From: Clostridium sp. | GTDB lineage: Bacteria > Bacillota > Clostridia > Acetivibrionales > Acetivibrionaceae | Assembly: GCA_012798835.1 (NCBI GenBank) | Contig: JAAZML010000124.1 | Coordinates: forward strand, 1-64,000 | DNA length: 64,000 nucleotides | Direction: 5' to 3' | In this document: piece by piece, positions 30,376 to 41,283 of the stretch | How the letters are laid out: each line of letters starts with the position of its first letter | How positions within the stretch are numbered: position 1 is the first letter of the stretch | Program-made: the position numbers and the translations under genes | Notes under the pieces: model-generated | Seen by the model: the letters and a program-made list of their open reading frames with translations, nothing else | Database searches by the model: none | Told to the model about the DNA's origin: nothing

Positions 30376-31557
30376 ATGAACAACAGGCATATATATATGG
30401 ATCATGCAGCCACTACACCAGTATCACCTGAAGTCTTAGAGGCGATGCTTCCATACTTTACAGATCAATTTGGTAATGCCTCTTCAATATATGCTGTGGG
30501 GAGGCAAAGTAAAAAAGCATTAGAAGAATCCCGGGAAAAGGTTGCCAAGGTAATTGGGGTTACGCCTAGGGAAATATTTTTTACAGGGTCAGGTACCGAG
30601 GCGGATAATTGGGCGATCAAAGGAGTTGCATATGCTAATAAAGGTAAAGGAAAACATATAATAACTACAGCAATAGAGCATCATGCGGTACTTCATGCAT
30701 GTCAGTACTTGGAAAACAATGGATTTAACATAACCTACCTTCCCGTTGATAATAATGGTTTGATATCACCCGTTCAGGTCCTAGATGCAATTACTCCTGA
30801 GACCATATTGATTAGTATAATGCTTGCAAATAATGAAATCGGCGTTATTCAACCAATAAGGGAAATAGCAAAGATAGCAAAGGCAAAGGGCATAGTATTC
30901 CACACCGATGCAGTCCAAGCGGTTGGAAGCATACCAGTTGACGCATCTGAGCTGGATGTAGATCTGCTTTCCCTATCTGCACATAAGTTCTACGGTCCCA
31001 AGGGGGCGGGGGCTTTGTATATTAAAAGGGGCACCAAAATTACATCTTTTATGCACGGGGGTATGCAGGAAAGGGGAAGGAGAGCAAGCACAGAAAATAT
31101 ACCCGCTGTAGTGGGTCTTGGAAAAGCAATTGAGCTTGCTGCCCTAAATTTAGATAAAACGGGTAGAAAACTCACAGAACTTAGGGATAGGACTATAGAA
31201 GAGATAACAGAAAAAATACCTTTTGTAAGGTTAAATGGCGATAGACACAAAAGACTCCCGGGTAACGTGAATTTTTCTTTTGAGTTTATAGAGGGGGAAT
31301 CACTACTTCTTATGCTTGACATGAAGGGCATTGCGGCATCCAGTGGCTCCGCATGTACCTCGGGCTCCCTTGATCCATCCCATGTGCTTTTAGCGATAGG
31401 GTTATCCCACGAAATTGCCCATGGTTCGTTACGTATTACCTATGGTATCAAAAACACTCAGGAGGATGTTGATTATTTGATGAAGATATTGCCCCGTATA
31501 GTTGAAAGACTTAGGGAAATGTCGCCATTATATGAAAAAGTAAAGAGAGGGAAATAA
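30376..31557 (+). CDS. iscS: cysteine desulfurase
   Basis: IYMDHAATTPVSPEVLEAM; FTGSGTEADNWAIKG; SLSAHKFYGPKGAGALY; SSGSACTSGSLDPSHVLLAIG. Confidence 0.97.
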   Translation: MNNRHIYMDHAATTPVSPEVLEAMLPYFTDQFGNASSIYAVGRQSKKALEESREKVAKVIGVTPREIFFTGSGTEADNWAIKGVAYANKGKGKHIITTAIEHHAVLHACQYLENNGFNITYLPVDNNGLISPVQVLDAITPETILISIMLANNEIGVIQPIREIAKIAKAKGIVFHTDAVQAVGSIPVDASELDVDLLSLSAHKFYGPKGAGALYIKRGTKITSFMHGGMQERGRRASTENIPAVVGLGKAIELAALNLDKTGRKLTELRDRTIEEITEKIPFVRLNGDRHKRLPGNVNFSFEFIEGESLLLMLDMKGIAASSGSACTSGSLDPSHVLLAIGLSHEIAHGSLRITYGIKNTQEDVDYLMKILPRIVERLREMSPLYEKVKRGK

Positions 31558-31558
31558 A

Positions 31559-32005
31559 ATGTATAGTGAAAAAGTCATGGATCATTTTATGGATCCTAGA
31601 AATGTTGGTGAGATTGAAAATGCTGATGGCATTGGCGAAGTTGGCAACGCAAAATGCGGCGATATTATGAAAATGTATCTTAAGATTGAAAATGATATAA
31701 TCGTTGATGCTAAATTTAAGACATTTGGATGCGGTGCCGCCGTTGCTACTAGCAGTATAGCCACGGAGCTTGTAATAGGGAAAACTGTAAAAGAAGCTCT
31801 CAATGTAACAAACAATGCCGTTGCGGAGGCATTAGATGGTCTTCCCCCTGTAAAAATGCACTGTTCTAATCTGGCCGAGGAAGCAATTAAAGCCGCTATA
31901 AATGATTATATGTGCAAAAAAGGCCTTTTAGCTAAAGGGGAAAAAAATAAGGCATGCGGAAGAAGATGCGAGGATGTACACCTCCATTATAACGGGGATT
32001 CATAG
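31559..32005 (+). CDS. iscU: Fe-S cluster assembly scaffold IscU/NifU
   Basis: YSEKVMDHFMDPRNVGEIENADGIGEVGNAKCGDIMKMYLKI; FKTFGCGAAVATSSIATEL; VKMHCSNLAEEAI. Confidence 0.97.
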   Translation: MYSEKVMDHFMDPRNVGEIENADGIGEVGNAKCGDIMKMYLKIENDIIVDAKFKTFGCGAAVATSSIATELVIGKTVKEALNVTNNAVAEALDGLPPVKMHCSNLAEEAIKAAINDYMCKKGLLAKGEKNKACGRRCEDVHLHYNGDS

Positions 32006-32023
32006 AAGGTGGTATTTTAAAAA

Positions 32024-33103
32024 ATGCAAAAGAAAAAGGTTTTGGTGGGCATGAGCGGCGGTGTTGATAGCTCGGTAGCCGCCGCAGTGCTCTTGGAACA
32101 GGGGTATGAGGTTGTTGGTGCAACCATGCAGATATGGCCGGATAAAGAAGAAAAATTTGAAACGGAGGAGGAACGTTGTTGTTCCCTTTCGGCGGTGGAA
32201 GATGCAAGGAAAGTTGCGAATACCTTGGGTATAGACTACTATGTTTTGAATCTTAAGGATATATTCGAAGAAAAGGTAATCTCATATTTTAAGAACGAAT
32301 ATCTAAAAGGTAGGACCCCAAATCCTTGTGTTGCCTGCAATAGGTATATAAAATTTAAGACCATGTTAAATAAAGCTTTATCTATGGGATTTGATTATAT
32401 TGCTACAGGTCACTATGCTACTGTAGCCTATGATAGTATTAGTGAAAGGTATTTGTTGAAAAGATCAGCCACTTCAAAAAAGGATCAAACCTATGCCCTT
32501 TACAATTTGTCGCAAAGCCAGTTATCTAGGACCCTTATGCCTATCGGTACATTCAATAAAGAGCAAGTCCGGGAAAAGGCATTAAAAATAGGTATGCATA
32601 TAGCCTCAAAATCCGATAGCCAGGAAATATGTTTTGTAAGCGATAATGACTATGGAAGGTTCATCAAGGAGAATTCAAATCAAAAAATAAGGCCTGGTAA
32701 ATTTATTGATACAGAGGGCAATGTACTGGGTGAACACCGTGGGATAGTATATTATACGGTAGGGCAAAGAAAAGGATTGGGTATAGCATTAGGGAAACCC
32801 GTGTATGTTATAAGAGTGGACGCCAAGAATAATACTGTTATACTTGGCAGTGAAAACGATATATTTAGCAATAAACTTATAGCCTATGATCTAAACTATA
32901 TATCAATAAACGGCCTTAAAGAACCTATGAGGATAAAAGCAAAAATCAGGTATTCCGCACCGGAGGCGGATGCAACCCTGATACCCCTAGAAGATGGGGG
33001 AGTAAGGGTCGAATTTGACGTTTTACAAAGGGCAATAACCCCAGGTCAGTCCGTTGTATTTTATCAAGGAGATACGGTAGTGGGCGGCGGAGTAATTGCC
33101 TAG
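32024..33103 (+). CDS. mnmA: tRNA-specific 2-thiouridylase
   Basis: VLVGMSGGVDSSVAAAVLLEQGYEVVGATMQIW; TPNPCVACNRYIKF; ATGHYA; TVGQRKGLGIALGKPVYVI. Confidence 0.98.
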   Translation: MQKKKVLVGMSGGVDSSVAAAVLLEQGYEVVGATMQIWPDKEEKFETEEERCCSLSAVEDARKVANTLGIDYYVLNLKDIFEEKVISYFKNEYLKGRTPNPCVACNRYIKFKTMLNKALSMGFDYIATGHYATVAYDSISERYLLKRSATSKKDQTYALYNLSQSQLSRTLMPIGTFNKEQVREKALKIGMHIASKSDSQEICFVSDNDYGRFIKENSNQKIRPGKFIDTEGNVLGEHRGIVYYTVGQRKGLGIALGKPVYVIRVDAKNNTVILGSENDIFSNKLIAYDLNYISINGLKEPMRIKAKIRYSAPEADATLIPLEDGGVRVEFDVLQRAITPGQSVVFYQGDTVVGGGVIA

Positions 33104-33239
33104 AGGACAAATTTTTCATCTAAAAAAGCAGTAAAACCTTGGGTTTTTTAATAATGCCTACGGGTTTTTTATGTAGCATGTTGTAAATTTAAAAAACTTA
33201 TGTTAAAATAATAATCAATATTGTTTATTTGTTAATGTT

Positions 33240-33506
33240 GTCAACTTCATAACAACGATGACGGAGAAGATACAATTGTCTTGGCAGTAGCCATTCACGG
33301 TGACACTAAAGAGAGGGAGCCGGTAGCTGAAAGGTTCCTTGTACGTGAACTAGGCGAATTACACTCCTGAGTTCCCCATGGCGGATATTGCCCGTTACAG
33401 CAATGCGGAAAAATGAGGCGCTACTAAGGAATTTATTAGTACGCAAAGTAAGGTGGTACCACGGGAGCTTTCCCGTCCTTAAGACAAGGACAGGAAGGCT
33501 TTTTAA
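33240..33506 (+). ncRNA. T-box leader RNA upstream of tyrS, candidate UAC (Tyr) specifier at 33360-33362
   Basis: T-box antiterminator AAGGTGGTACCACGGG (TGGTACC 33454-33460), terminator helix CCGTCCTTAAGACAAGGACAGG then T-run, Stem I-like GAATTACACTCCTGAG; directly upstream of tyrS. Confidence 0.93.
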
Positions 33507-33598
33507 TTTTCCAAAGTTTGATCCTTAACATATTTTGCATTAGATATTTTTACACTTGTTTTGAAAATTGCTATATTACAAATCGGAGGTGTTGTATT

Positions 33599-34825
33599 AT
33601 GTCAAACGTATACAAAACATTGAAAGAAAGGGGTTTTATTGCCCAGGTTACCCATGAAGAGCAAATTAAAAATTTATTAGAGGGGGAAAAGGTCACCTTC
33701 TATATTGGCTTTGATGCGACAGCCGATAGCCTTCATGTAGGCCATTTTTTGCAATTGGTTGCCATGTCACATATGCAAAAGGCGGGTCATACACCGATAG
33801 TTCTTATAGGTGGGGGCACTACCATGGTGGGAGATCCTACAGGAAAAACCGATATGAGGAGAATGATGACAAAAGAGGAAATCATGCAAAACGCAGAAAA
33901 CTTTAAAAAACAAATCTCCAAGTTTATAGATTTTGGGGAAGATAAGGCTTTAATGGTCGACAACGCTGATTGGCTTTTGAAACTCAATTATATAAACTTT
34001 CTGCGTGAAATCGGTGTACATTTCTCGGTCAATAGAATGCTGACCGCCGAATGTTTTAAATCTAGGCTTGAAAAAGGACTTTCCTTTATCGAATTTAATT
34101 ATATGCTTATGCAAAGCTACGACTTTTTGAAATTATACCAGGAACACGAGTGCACAATGCAGTTGGGCGGAGACGATCAATGGTCGAATATCCTCGGCGG
34201 GATCGATCTTATAAGAAGAGTGGAAGGAAAAGAAGCCTACGGCATGACTTTTACACTTCTTACTACCAGCGAGGACAAAAAAATGGGGAAAACCGAAAAA
34301 GGTGCCCTATGGCTTGATCCAAACAAGACCCCTCCCTATGAGTTCTACCAGTATTGGAGAAATATCCATGATGAAGATGTGATCAACTGTCTTAAATTGC
34401 TAACCTTTGTCCCCATGGAAGAAATTTTTGAACTGGCACAACTTAAAGATCAGCAGATAAACGAAGCAAAAATAAGGCTCGCTTTTGAGGTGACAAAACT
34501 TATTCATGGCGAGGAAGAGGCAACAAAGGCCAAAAATGCGGCAGAATCTATTTTCGAAAAAGGGGCGAGCAGCGATAGCATGCCAACAACTGTGATACCC
34601 ATAGGTGAGTTTAAGCAGGGTATAAATATTATAGAGCTTTTTATGAAGGCAAGTCTAATATCATCTAAGGGTGAGGGACGCAGGCTTATAAAGCAGGGTG
34701 GTATGTATTTAAACGATGTAAGGATCGAAGAATTTGATAAGATCATAAACATTGATTCTTTGGATAAAAACGAATTGATTCTTAGAAAGGGAAAAAAGAT
34801 ATACCATAAAATAAAGCCAGAATAA
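33599..34825 (+). CDS. tyrS: tyrosyl-tRNA synthetase
   Basis: [56 protein letters not shown] (KMSKS-like); start 33599 preferred. Confidence 0.97.
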   Translation: MSNVYKTLKERGFIAQVTHEEQIKNLLEGEKVTFYIGFDATADSLHVGHFLQLVAMSHMQKAGHTPIVLIGGGTTMVGDPTGKTDMRRMMTKEEIMQNAENFKKQISKFIDFGEDKALMVDNADWLLKLNYINFLREIGVHFSVNRMLTAECFKSRLEKGLSFIEFNYMLMQSYDFLKLYQEHECTMQLGGDDQWSNILGGIDLIRRVEGKEAYGMTFTLLTTSEDKKMGKTEKGALWLDPNKTPPYEFYQYWRNIHDEDVINCLKLLTFVPMEEIFELAQLKDQQINEAKIRLAFEVTKLIHGEEEATKAKNAAESIFEKGASSDSMPTTVIPIGEFKQGINIIELFMKASLISSKGEGRRLIKQGGMYLNDVRIEEFDKIINIDSLDKNELILRKGKKIYHKIKPE

Positions 34826-34831
34826 AGTTTT

Positions 34832-34878
34832 AAAAATGCCCCAATCAAAAATGTTTGCGGTTATTGGTTGGAGCATTT
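34832..34878. terminator. probable bidirectional terminator between tyrS and hisJ
   Basis: AAAATGCCCCAATCA ... TGGTTGGAGCATTTTT inverted repeat. Confidence 0.65.
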
Positions 34879-34905
34879 TTGTTGGATCAGTTAGGAGTTT
34901 ATAAT

Positions 34906-35709
34906 TCAGGGAGCTAATGGTGTAAAAATTGGTTCCCTGCCTTCAAAATGCGTGGTATACTTAAACCCCGCCCTTAAAAGCAGTTCTTTTAGATACGCAA
35001 ACTTGTGCCCTATGTACTCTGGTGTATGAGCATCGGAGCTGGTGCAAATGATTTCCCCCCCAAGCTCGTGATACCTTTTTACCATTTGAAAATCGGGCAT
35101 GGGGGAATTAAGTTTGTATCTATAGCCGGAGGCGTTGACTTCTATGCCTTTACCGCTGCAAATTATTTTTTTTAGTATAGCATCAACATGATCTTTATAA
35201 TCGTCTAAAGACAATGTACGTTCTTCATAATGTCCGTACCTCCTAATAAGATCAATATGCCCTAAAATATCAAAATCATCGAAGAGCTCGATACATTCGA
35301 GGAGGGCCTCAAGGTATCTTGAATAGGATTCTTTTTGAGATTTCCCTTTACAAAAATCACCATTGTGCAAATCCATCTTATCCACCACATGCACCGACGC
35401 AATTACAATATCAAAATCGTATTTTTTCACTACCTCCAGGGTCTCTTCAACTACATGGGGCTGTATACCTACTTCGATTCCCTTTAGTACCTTAAACCCG
35501 TTTTTAGAATCGTTCTTTAAGCAATCCATATATCGTGAATACCTTTCAAAATCAATCATAAAAACGTGATCATAGTCCGGATAATCAATATCAAGGTGAT
35601 CAGTAAAAGCTATACCATCAAGTCCGATTTTTTTTGCGGTTTTTATAGCAATTTTAGGATCCATTTGGCTATCTCCCGAAAAACTACTGTGAACATGACA
35701 ATCAAACAT
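34906..35709 (-). CDS. hisJ: histidinol-phosphatase, PHP family
   Basis: MFDCHVHSSFSGDSQMDPKIAIKTAKKIGLDGIAFTDHLD; ASVHVVDKMDLHNGDF; GGAGG upstream of ATG at 35709. Confidence 0.88.
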   Translation of the reverse strand: MFDCHVHSSFSGDSQMDPKIAIKTAKKIGLDGIAFTDHLDIDYPDYDHVFMIDFERYSRYMDCLKNDSKNGFKVLKGIEVGIQPHVVEETLEVVKKYDFDIVIASVHVVDKMDLHNGDFCKGKSQKESYSRYLEALLECIELFDDFDILGHIDLIRRYGHYEERTLSLDDYKDHVDAILKKIICSGKGIEVNASGYRYKLNSPMPDFQMVKRYHELGGEIICTSSDAHTPEYIGHKFAYLKELLLRAGFKYTTHFEGREPIFTPLAP

Positions 35710-36100
35710 AAAATTTCCTCCTATTATAAGCTGCAAATATAAAGTTGACTTTCCAGCTGCTTTTAAAAGAGCAAAGCCGTTTATATATTATTTATAAGAT
35801 ATAAACACAAATTAGTCAAGGAAACTTAAAATACAATTTTTCTGGGTAGACTACAAAAAATACAATTTTTTTAAGAAAATGTGTTCATAGAACAGAAAAC
35901 AGAACTTTTCTATTGCAAATTTACTCAAAACAAAGTAAAATATAATTATAATGTTTTAATTTTTATAAAAACGTTGCCACTTTCATTTTGACACTTCAAA
36001 GAATTCGTTTTGTCGAGGGTTATCGACATCAGTTTCGGTGCTGAAAATTATATATTTTAAATTGTGGTCCTTAATACCGCTCATTTAGGAGGATTTATGT

Positions 36101-37597
36101 ATGAGGAAAAGAGTAGTCGAAGTATCTATGGAGTACAAGATCCTAGTAGTGGATGATGAAGAGGGTATCATAAATTCAATGAAGGTCATGCTTACACGAA
36201 GCGGCTATTTTTGCATGGGTGTTACCGATCCAATAGAGGCCGTCGAAATTATGAAAAAAGAAAAGTTTGATATGATAGTTCTTGACTATATAATGGCACC
36301 AATTCACGGCGATGAAGTTGTTTCTAGGATAAGGAAATTCAACAAGGATGTATACATTTTACTACTTACAGGTCACAAGGATCTGGCCCCGCCCCTTGAT
36401 ACCATTAAGGCTCTTGATATACAGGGTTATTGCGAAAAAGGGGATCGCTTTGATCAGCTGCTTCTTTTAGTGGAATCCGGAATAAAATCAATATCCCAGA
36501 TGCGCACAATAAAAAGATTTAAAGATGGACTGAATCGGATCCTTCAAACCGTGCCTAAGATATACCAATTGCAGCCAATCTCTACCATACTTGAGGAAAT
36601 ATTAGAAGGGCTGATGCCCTTAGTAAATAGTTTGAATGCGTTTATACTTGTTGACGATTGCAATAGCCAGCAAGAGGAGATAATTTTTAAGGGAGTGGGG
36701 GAGTATGATATCGCCGCACAATCCCTTATAAACATGCTGTCTCCGCTTCTGATGGAAAACATCGGACGTTCTAGAGAAACTGGAAATACTGTTCGTTTAG
36801 AACATGGGATCATTCTTCCATTGCTTAATGAATCGGGTAATTCAATCGGTGTAATTTACATTGAAAGTTACGACTTTGATGAAGGATTACGCTTGCTTGA
36901 AATATATTCAACGCAGGCTGCATCATCAATAAATAATGCTTTTTTGCACTCACTTATCAATATGAAAAAAGAGGAGCTTGACAAAACTTACCAAGAGCTT
37001 CGTAACAGGTATATTGATACTATAGAGGCCTTGCGACTTACTGTTGATGCGAAAGACATATACACAAGGGGTCATTCGGATCGCGTAGCCTATTTTGCGT
37101 CGAGGCTTGGCGAAGGTTTTGGCTTGTCCGAAGAAGAGATTGAAACTCTCAAGGTAGGGGGAATATTCCATGACATTGGCAAAATAGGTACTGCTGATGA
37201 TATATTATTTAAAACGGACAGACTTGATTTTGATGAATATGAAGAAATAAAAAAACACCCATTAAAAGGCGCTTACATACTATCTGCCATTTCAATGTTT
37301 AAAGATGTTGTTCCATTGGTGAAATATCACCACGAGCGATTTGATGGCAAAGGCTATCCTGAGGGTTTAAAGGGCAAAGATATCCCATTTCTCGCCAGAA
37401 TACTTTCGGTTGCAGATGCCTTTGATGCGATGATGTCGGATAGAAAGTATAGATCCAAACTTAGTTTGGAGGAAACAAAGGAACAATTCCGCTTAAATGC
37501 GGGGACCCAGTTCGATCCCGATGTGGTTGAAATGCTATTTAAAATATTAGACGATTATGATCATATTGTGGAGGAACTCAAAGAAACCTTTGTTTGA
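36101..37597 (+). CDS. response regulator with REC, GAF-like and HD-GYP domains
   Basis: REC: ILVVDDEEGIINSMKVML, IVLDYIMAPIHGDEVV; HD-GYP: TRGHSDRVAYFASRLG, GGIFHDIGKIG, HHERFDGKGYPEGLKG. Confidence 0.93.
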   Translation: MRKRVVEVSMEYKILVVDDEEGIINSMKVMLTRSGYFCMGVTDPIEAVEIMKKEKFDMIVLDYIMAPIHGDEVVSRIRKFNKDVYILLLTGHKDLAPPLDTIKALDIQGYCEKGDRFDQLLLLVESGIKSISQMRTIKRFKDGLNRILQTVPKIYQLQPISTILEEILEGLMPLVNSLNAFILVDDCNSQQEEIIFKGVGEYDIAAQSLINMLSPLLMENIGRSRETGNTVRLEHGIILPLLNESGNSIGVIYIESYDFDEGLRLLEIYSTQAASSINNAFLHSLINMKKEELDKTYQELRNRYIDTIEALRLTVDAKDIYTRGHSDRVAYFASRLGEGFGLSEEEIETLKVGGIFHDIGKIGTADDILFKTDRLDFDEYEEIKKHPLKGAYILSAISMFKDVVPLVKYHHERFDGKGYPEGLKGKDIPFLARILSVADAFDAMMSDRKYRSKLSLEETKEQFRLNAGTQFDPDVVEMLFKILDDYDHIVEELKETFV

Positions 37598-37710
37598 TAG
37601 GTTTATAATAGTTATAATTACAGCGAGGTTTGTGCAGAGTGTTTATTAACTTGCGTTTTATGTATATAATAATGTTTGAACTATAAATAAGTTTACGGGA
37701 GGAAAAAAGT

Positions 37711-39144
37711 ATGTCAGAAAATAAAACAACTGGACAACAGCTTTTTGAAGAACTTTCTTACGATAAACCCAGTGTGTGGAGTAACGCTGGAAATGATGAA
37801 AGGGCAAGTATTTTTTCTTTTTGTGAGGATTATAAAAGTTTTTTAGATCGTTCCAAGACCGAAAGAGAATTTGTTAGGGAGGCAGAGAAATTAGCTAGGA
37901 CAAAAGGTTTTATATCCATTGATGATATAATTAAATCCGATGCCCAGCTCAAACAGGGAATGAAAATCTACAGAACCTTTAAAAATAAAACAATTGCATT
38001 TGCGGTTGTAGGTTCCGAATCTGCCATAGAAGGCTTCAATCTTGTTGGTGCCCATATTGATTCTCCAAGGCTTGATCTAAAACCTAATCCCCTTTATGAA
38101 TCGGAAGAAATGGCCTTTTTAAAAACACATTATTATGGTGGAATAAAAAAATACCAATGGGTTACAATCCCGCTTTCTATTCATGGCGTTGTCGTAAAAA
38201 AAGATGGAAGTACGGTGGATATTACCATTGGTGAGAAAGAGGATGAGGCGGTATTTACAATTACCGATTTGCTTCCGCATCTTGCTTCAGAACAGATGCA
38301 AAAAAAGATGAGTGATGCTATCACGGGCGAGGGATTAAATATCCTTATTGGTTCAATACCCTACGATGATAAGAAGGTTACTGAAAAAGTAAAATTGAAT
38401 ATACTAAGTCTTTTAAATGAAAAGTATGGTATTATTGAGGAGGATTTCCTTTCTGCTGAAATTGAAGTGGTTCCTGCATTTAAGGCTAGAGATTTGGGTT
38501 TTGATAAAAGCATGGTAGGGGCCTATGGCCAAGATGATCGGGTATGTTCCTACACAGCTTTGCGATCAATACTGGAGTTGGAGGATATTAAAAAAACCGC
38601 TGTTTGTGTATTGGCGGACAAAGAAGAAGTGGGAAGCATGGGAAACACGGGGGCCCAATCAACCTTCCTTGAAAATTTTATTGCCGATATCTGTGCCGCT
38701 AGCATGGACGAATACAATGATATGGTACTTAGAAGGTGCATTGTAAATTCTAAAATGCTTTCGGCAGATGTCAATGCGGCCATAGATCCGGGCTTTATGG
38801 AAGTGTATGATAAGCTAAATTCCTCCTATTTGGGTAAAGGAATCGCACTTATGAAATATACAGGTTCGAGGGGAAAATCCGGTTCTAGTGATGCAAGTGC
38901 CGAATTTATGGGACTTGTAAGAAATCTTTTTAATAATAATCGGATTCATTGGCAAGTTGCAGAATTGGGAAAAGTGGATAAAGGAGGCGGCGGAACAATA
39001 GCCCAGTTCATGGCCAATATGGGCATGGATGTGGTAGATTGTGGCGTTGCTGTTTTATCTATGCATTCGCCTTTTGAGGTAACAAGTAAAAGCGATATAT
39101 ATACGGCATATAAAGCCTATAAGGTATTTATGGAAAAGGCTTAA
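37711..39144 (+). CDS. M18 family aminopeptidase
   Basis: VGAHIDSPRLDLKPNPLYE; YGQDDRVCSYTALRSIL; CVLADKEEVGSMGNTGAQS. Confidence 0.95.
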   Translation: MSENKTTGQQLFEELSYDKPSVWSNAGNDERASIFSFCEDYKSFLDRSKTEREFVREAEKLARTKGFISIDDIIKSDAQLKQGMKIYRTFKNKTIAFAVVGSESAIEGFNLVGAHIDSPRLDLKPNPLYESEEMAFLKTHYYGGIKKYQWVTIPLSIHGVVVKKDGSTVDITIGEKEDEAVFTITDLLPHLASEQMQKKMSDAITGEGLNILIGSIPYDDKKVTEKVKLNILSLLNEKYGIIEEDFLSAEIEVVPAFKARDLGFDKSMVGAYGQDDRVCSYTALRSILELEDIKKTAVCVLADKEEVGSMGNTGAQSTFLENFIADICAASMDEYNDMVLRRCIVNSKMLSADVNAAIDPGFMEVYDKLNSSYLGKGIALMKYTGSRGKSGSSDASAEFMGLVRNLFNNNRIHWQVAELGKVDKGGGGTIAQFMANMGMDVVDCGVAVLSMHSPFEVTSKSDIYTAYKAYKVFMEKA

Positions 39145-39210
39145 ACATGTAAGAAACATTGCAATGAAGTTATAAAGGTTTTTGGAAAATAGGTTCCAAG
39201 TTTATAAGTA

Positions 39211-39256
39211 AAACGGCTATAACTGTAAAATCATTACATGCCTATAGCCGTTTTTT
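39211..39256. terminator. bidirectional terminator between convergent M18 peptidase and LCP genes
   Basis: AAAACGGCTATA ... TATAGCCGTTTTTT. Confidence 0.9.
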
Positions 39257-39283
39257 GTTGTTGCCACTACGCAAACCCATAAT

Positions 39284-40198
39284 CTACTCGGTTTTGAAAT
39301 TTTCGTCGATAATTTCCTTGGTTTTATTTTTGTCCATAATATAGTACCACGCCCCATCCAACACAGATTCTCCTGGGATTTTAAACATTTGTATGTTTTC
39401 AGATTGGATTCTTGTGGCACTGCTGGACATTTTCAAAATTTCGTTCATGCTCAGATTTGTCTTAAGATTACTAAATATACTGTTTATTATATCATCTACC
39501 TTGGTTATATAAAAAACATTAAGTTTTTGTTTTACAAGTTCTTTTATAAAATTTTGCTGCGCATCTATTCTTTTGAGATCGCTGCCATCATAGAATTCAT
39601 TAATTTTCCCATTGTTGTTTTGCCTAAATCTCATAAATTGCTCTGCTTTTATACCATTGAAATGCTGTGGCCCTTTTTTAAAATGAATATGGAGATTTTG
39701 CAATGGATCATCCCAATCCATATCCACAGGAACATTGTAATCTACCCCATCTAAAATATCAATAATCTCCCTAAAGGAGGAGGTGCTAAGAAAAACATAA
39801 TATTCAACATTTATGCCTAGAAGTTCGCTCACGGTTTGTACTGCAAGATCGCCGCCACCGTAGGGATATGCTGCATTTATTTTTGCGTTTCTCCCATTTA
39901 TTAAAACCTTGGTATCCCTAGGAATAGATAAAATACTAGCCTTTGAGGATACTGGGTTAAAATTTATAAGCATCATAGTATCGGTATTTTGATTAACTTG
40001 ATCGCCTCCCAAAACCAAGACATTGATGGACTTATTATTTTCCTTTAGAGGACCTAGAATTTCGTGAATAAACCCATTGTTGTCGGGTTTTCCTTCTACG
40101 ACATCTAGATTTATATATAAAAGTACGAAAGTCCCCATAAAAAACATAAAGATCGAAAGTATCGAGCAAATTATGAAGTAAAATTTTCTAAAATTCAT
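39284..40198 (-). CDS. LytR-CpsA-Psr (LCP) family protein
   Basis: INVLVLGGDQVNQNTDTMMLINFNPVSSKASILSIPRDTKVLINGRNAKINAAYPYGG; N-terminal TM. Confidence 0.94.
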   Translation of the reverse strand: MNFRKFYFIICSILSIFMFFMGTFVLLYINLDVVEGKPDNNGFIHEILGPLKENNKSINVLVLGGDQVNQNTDTMMLINFNPVSSKASILSIPRDTKVLINGRNAKINAAYPYGGGDLAVQTVSELLGINVEYYVFLSTSSFREIIDILDGVDYNVPVDMDWDDPLQNLHIHFKKGPQHFNGIKAEQFMRFRQNNNGKINEFYDGSDLKRIDAQQNFIKELVKQKLNVFYITKVDDIINSIFSNLKTNLSMNEILKMSSSATRIQSENIQMFKIPGESVLDGAWYYIMDKNKTKEIIDENFKTE

Positions 40199-40290
40199 AG
40201 CATCTTCTCCAATTCACAAATATTTGCATATACATTACATCAGGTAAAACATTTTACGATGGTTTTGGGCCTGGCACTTTTCCCCTTGCT

Positions 40291-41283
40291 TTAATCTTTG
40301 GTGTTATCGTCCTTTTCCTCAAAATAATTTGATAAGGGGTTGCTCTCTACCGCATTTTTTATTTGCTGGCTATCTAGATGAGTGTATATCTCTGTCGTAG
40401 ATATGCTCTCATGTCCTAAGATTTCCTGCAGGGCTCTTATATCAACTTTCCCATGTTTATACATAAGGGTCGCAGCCGTATGCCTTAATTTATGGGCTGA
40501 ATACCTTTCGGGATCGAGCCCTGCCGCCTTTATATGTTTTTTTACGATATATTGGACTGTTTTACTACTTATCCTTTGCTTTCTGCTGCTCAAAAACAAC
40601 GCATTTTTATCTTTTACACCATCAACGGATCTTACCTTTAAATACTCCTCTATAGCTTTTTGGCATGCTTCGTTTAAGTATATTGTTCTTTCCTTATTTC
40701 CCTTACCCAAAATGGTTAGTATATTATTTTTAATTCTGTTTATATTTATGTCTACAAGCTCTGACAGCCTAAGACCGCAGTTTAAAAATAACATTATGAT
40801 AGCAAAATCCCTTTCCTTATGTACCCCCTCAATCGCAGCAAGCAACCTTTTACTCTCTTCAATGTTAAGATACCTTGGAAGCCTTTTCATTATCTTGGGT
40901 GATTCTAATTCAAGGGCGGGATTGTGATCTAGAATTTTTGCCTTGTTTGTAATATAGTTAAAAAAAGATCTTATGCTTGCAACCTTTCTAGCCCTAGAAC
41001 TGGAATTGTTATCTCTTTCACGGCTTAAAAAGGACATAAATGAATAAAGATCACTTAGTGTGACTTCTTTTAATATATTTGTATCCATGTTTTTTATGTG
41101 TATTTCCCCGGGTTCCTTACCAGGCTGCTCCAATCCCTTATGTATTTTTAAAAATCTTAAAAATAATCTTAGATCATAATAATACTCCTGTATAGTATTT
41201 TTTGATTTGCCCCTAATGGTTTCCATATAGCTTAAAAAATCCTTAAGTATGAAAGGAATATCATCGAAATATGCTTCATCCAT
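40291..41283 (-). CDS. tyrosine recombinase XerC/XerD-like
   Basis: LNCGLRLSELVDIN; SAHKLRHTAATLMYKHGKVDIRALQEILGHESISTTEIYTHLD. Confidence 0.93.
   Translation of the reverse strand: MDEAYFDDIPFILKDFLSYMETIRGKSKNTIQEYYYDLRLFLRFLKIHKGLEQPGKEPGEIHIKNMDTNILKEVTLSDLYSFMSFLSRERDNNSSSRARKVASIRSFFNYITNKAKILDHNPALELESPKIMKRLPRYLNIEESKRLLAAIEGVHKERDFAIIMLFLNCGLRLSELVDININRIKNNILTILGKGNKERTIYLNEACQKAIEEYLKVRSVDGVKDKNALFLSSRKQRISSKTVQYIVKKHIKAAGLDPERYSAHKLRHTAATLMYKHGKVDIRALQEILGHESISTTEIYTHLDSQQIKNAVESNPLSNYFEEKDDNTKD

Noticed and set aside
40291-41283. Tyrosine recombinase as a marker of an integrated element
   Set aside because: It resembles housekeeping XerC/XerD; no phage or conjugation genes, att-like repeats or tRNA gene are nearby.
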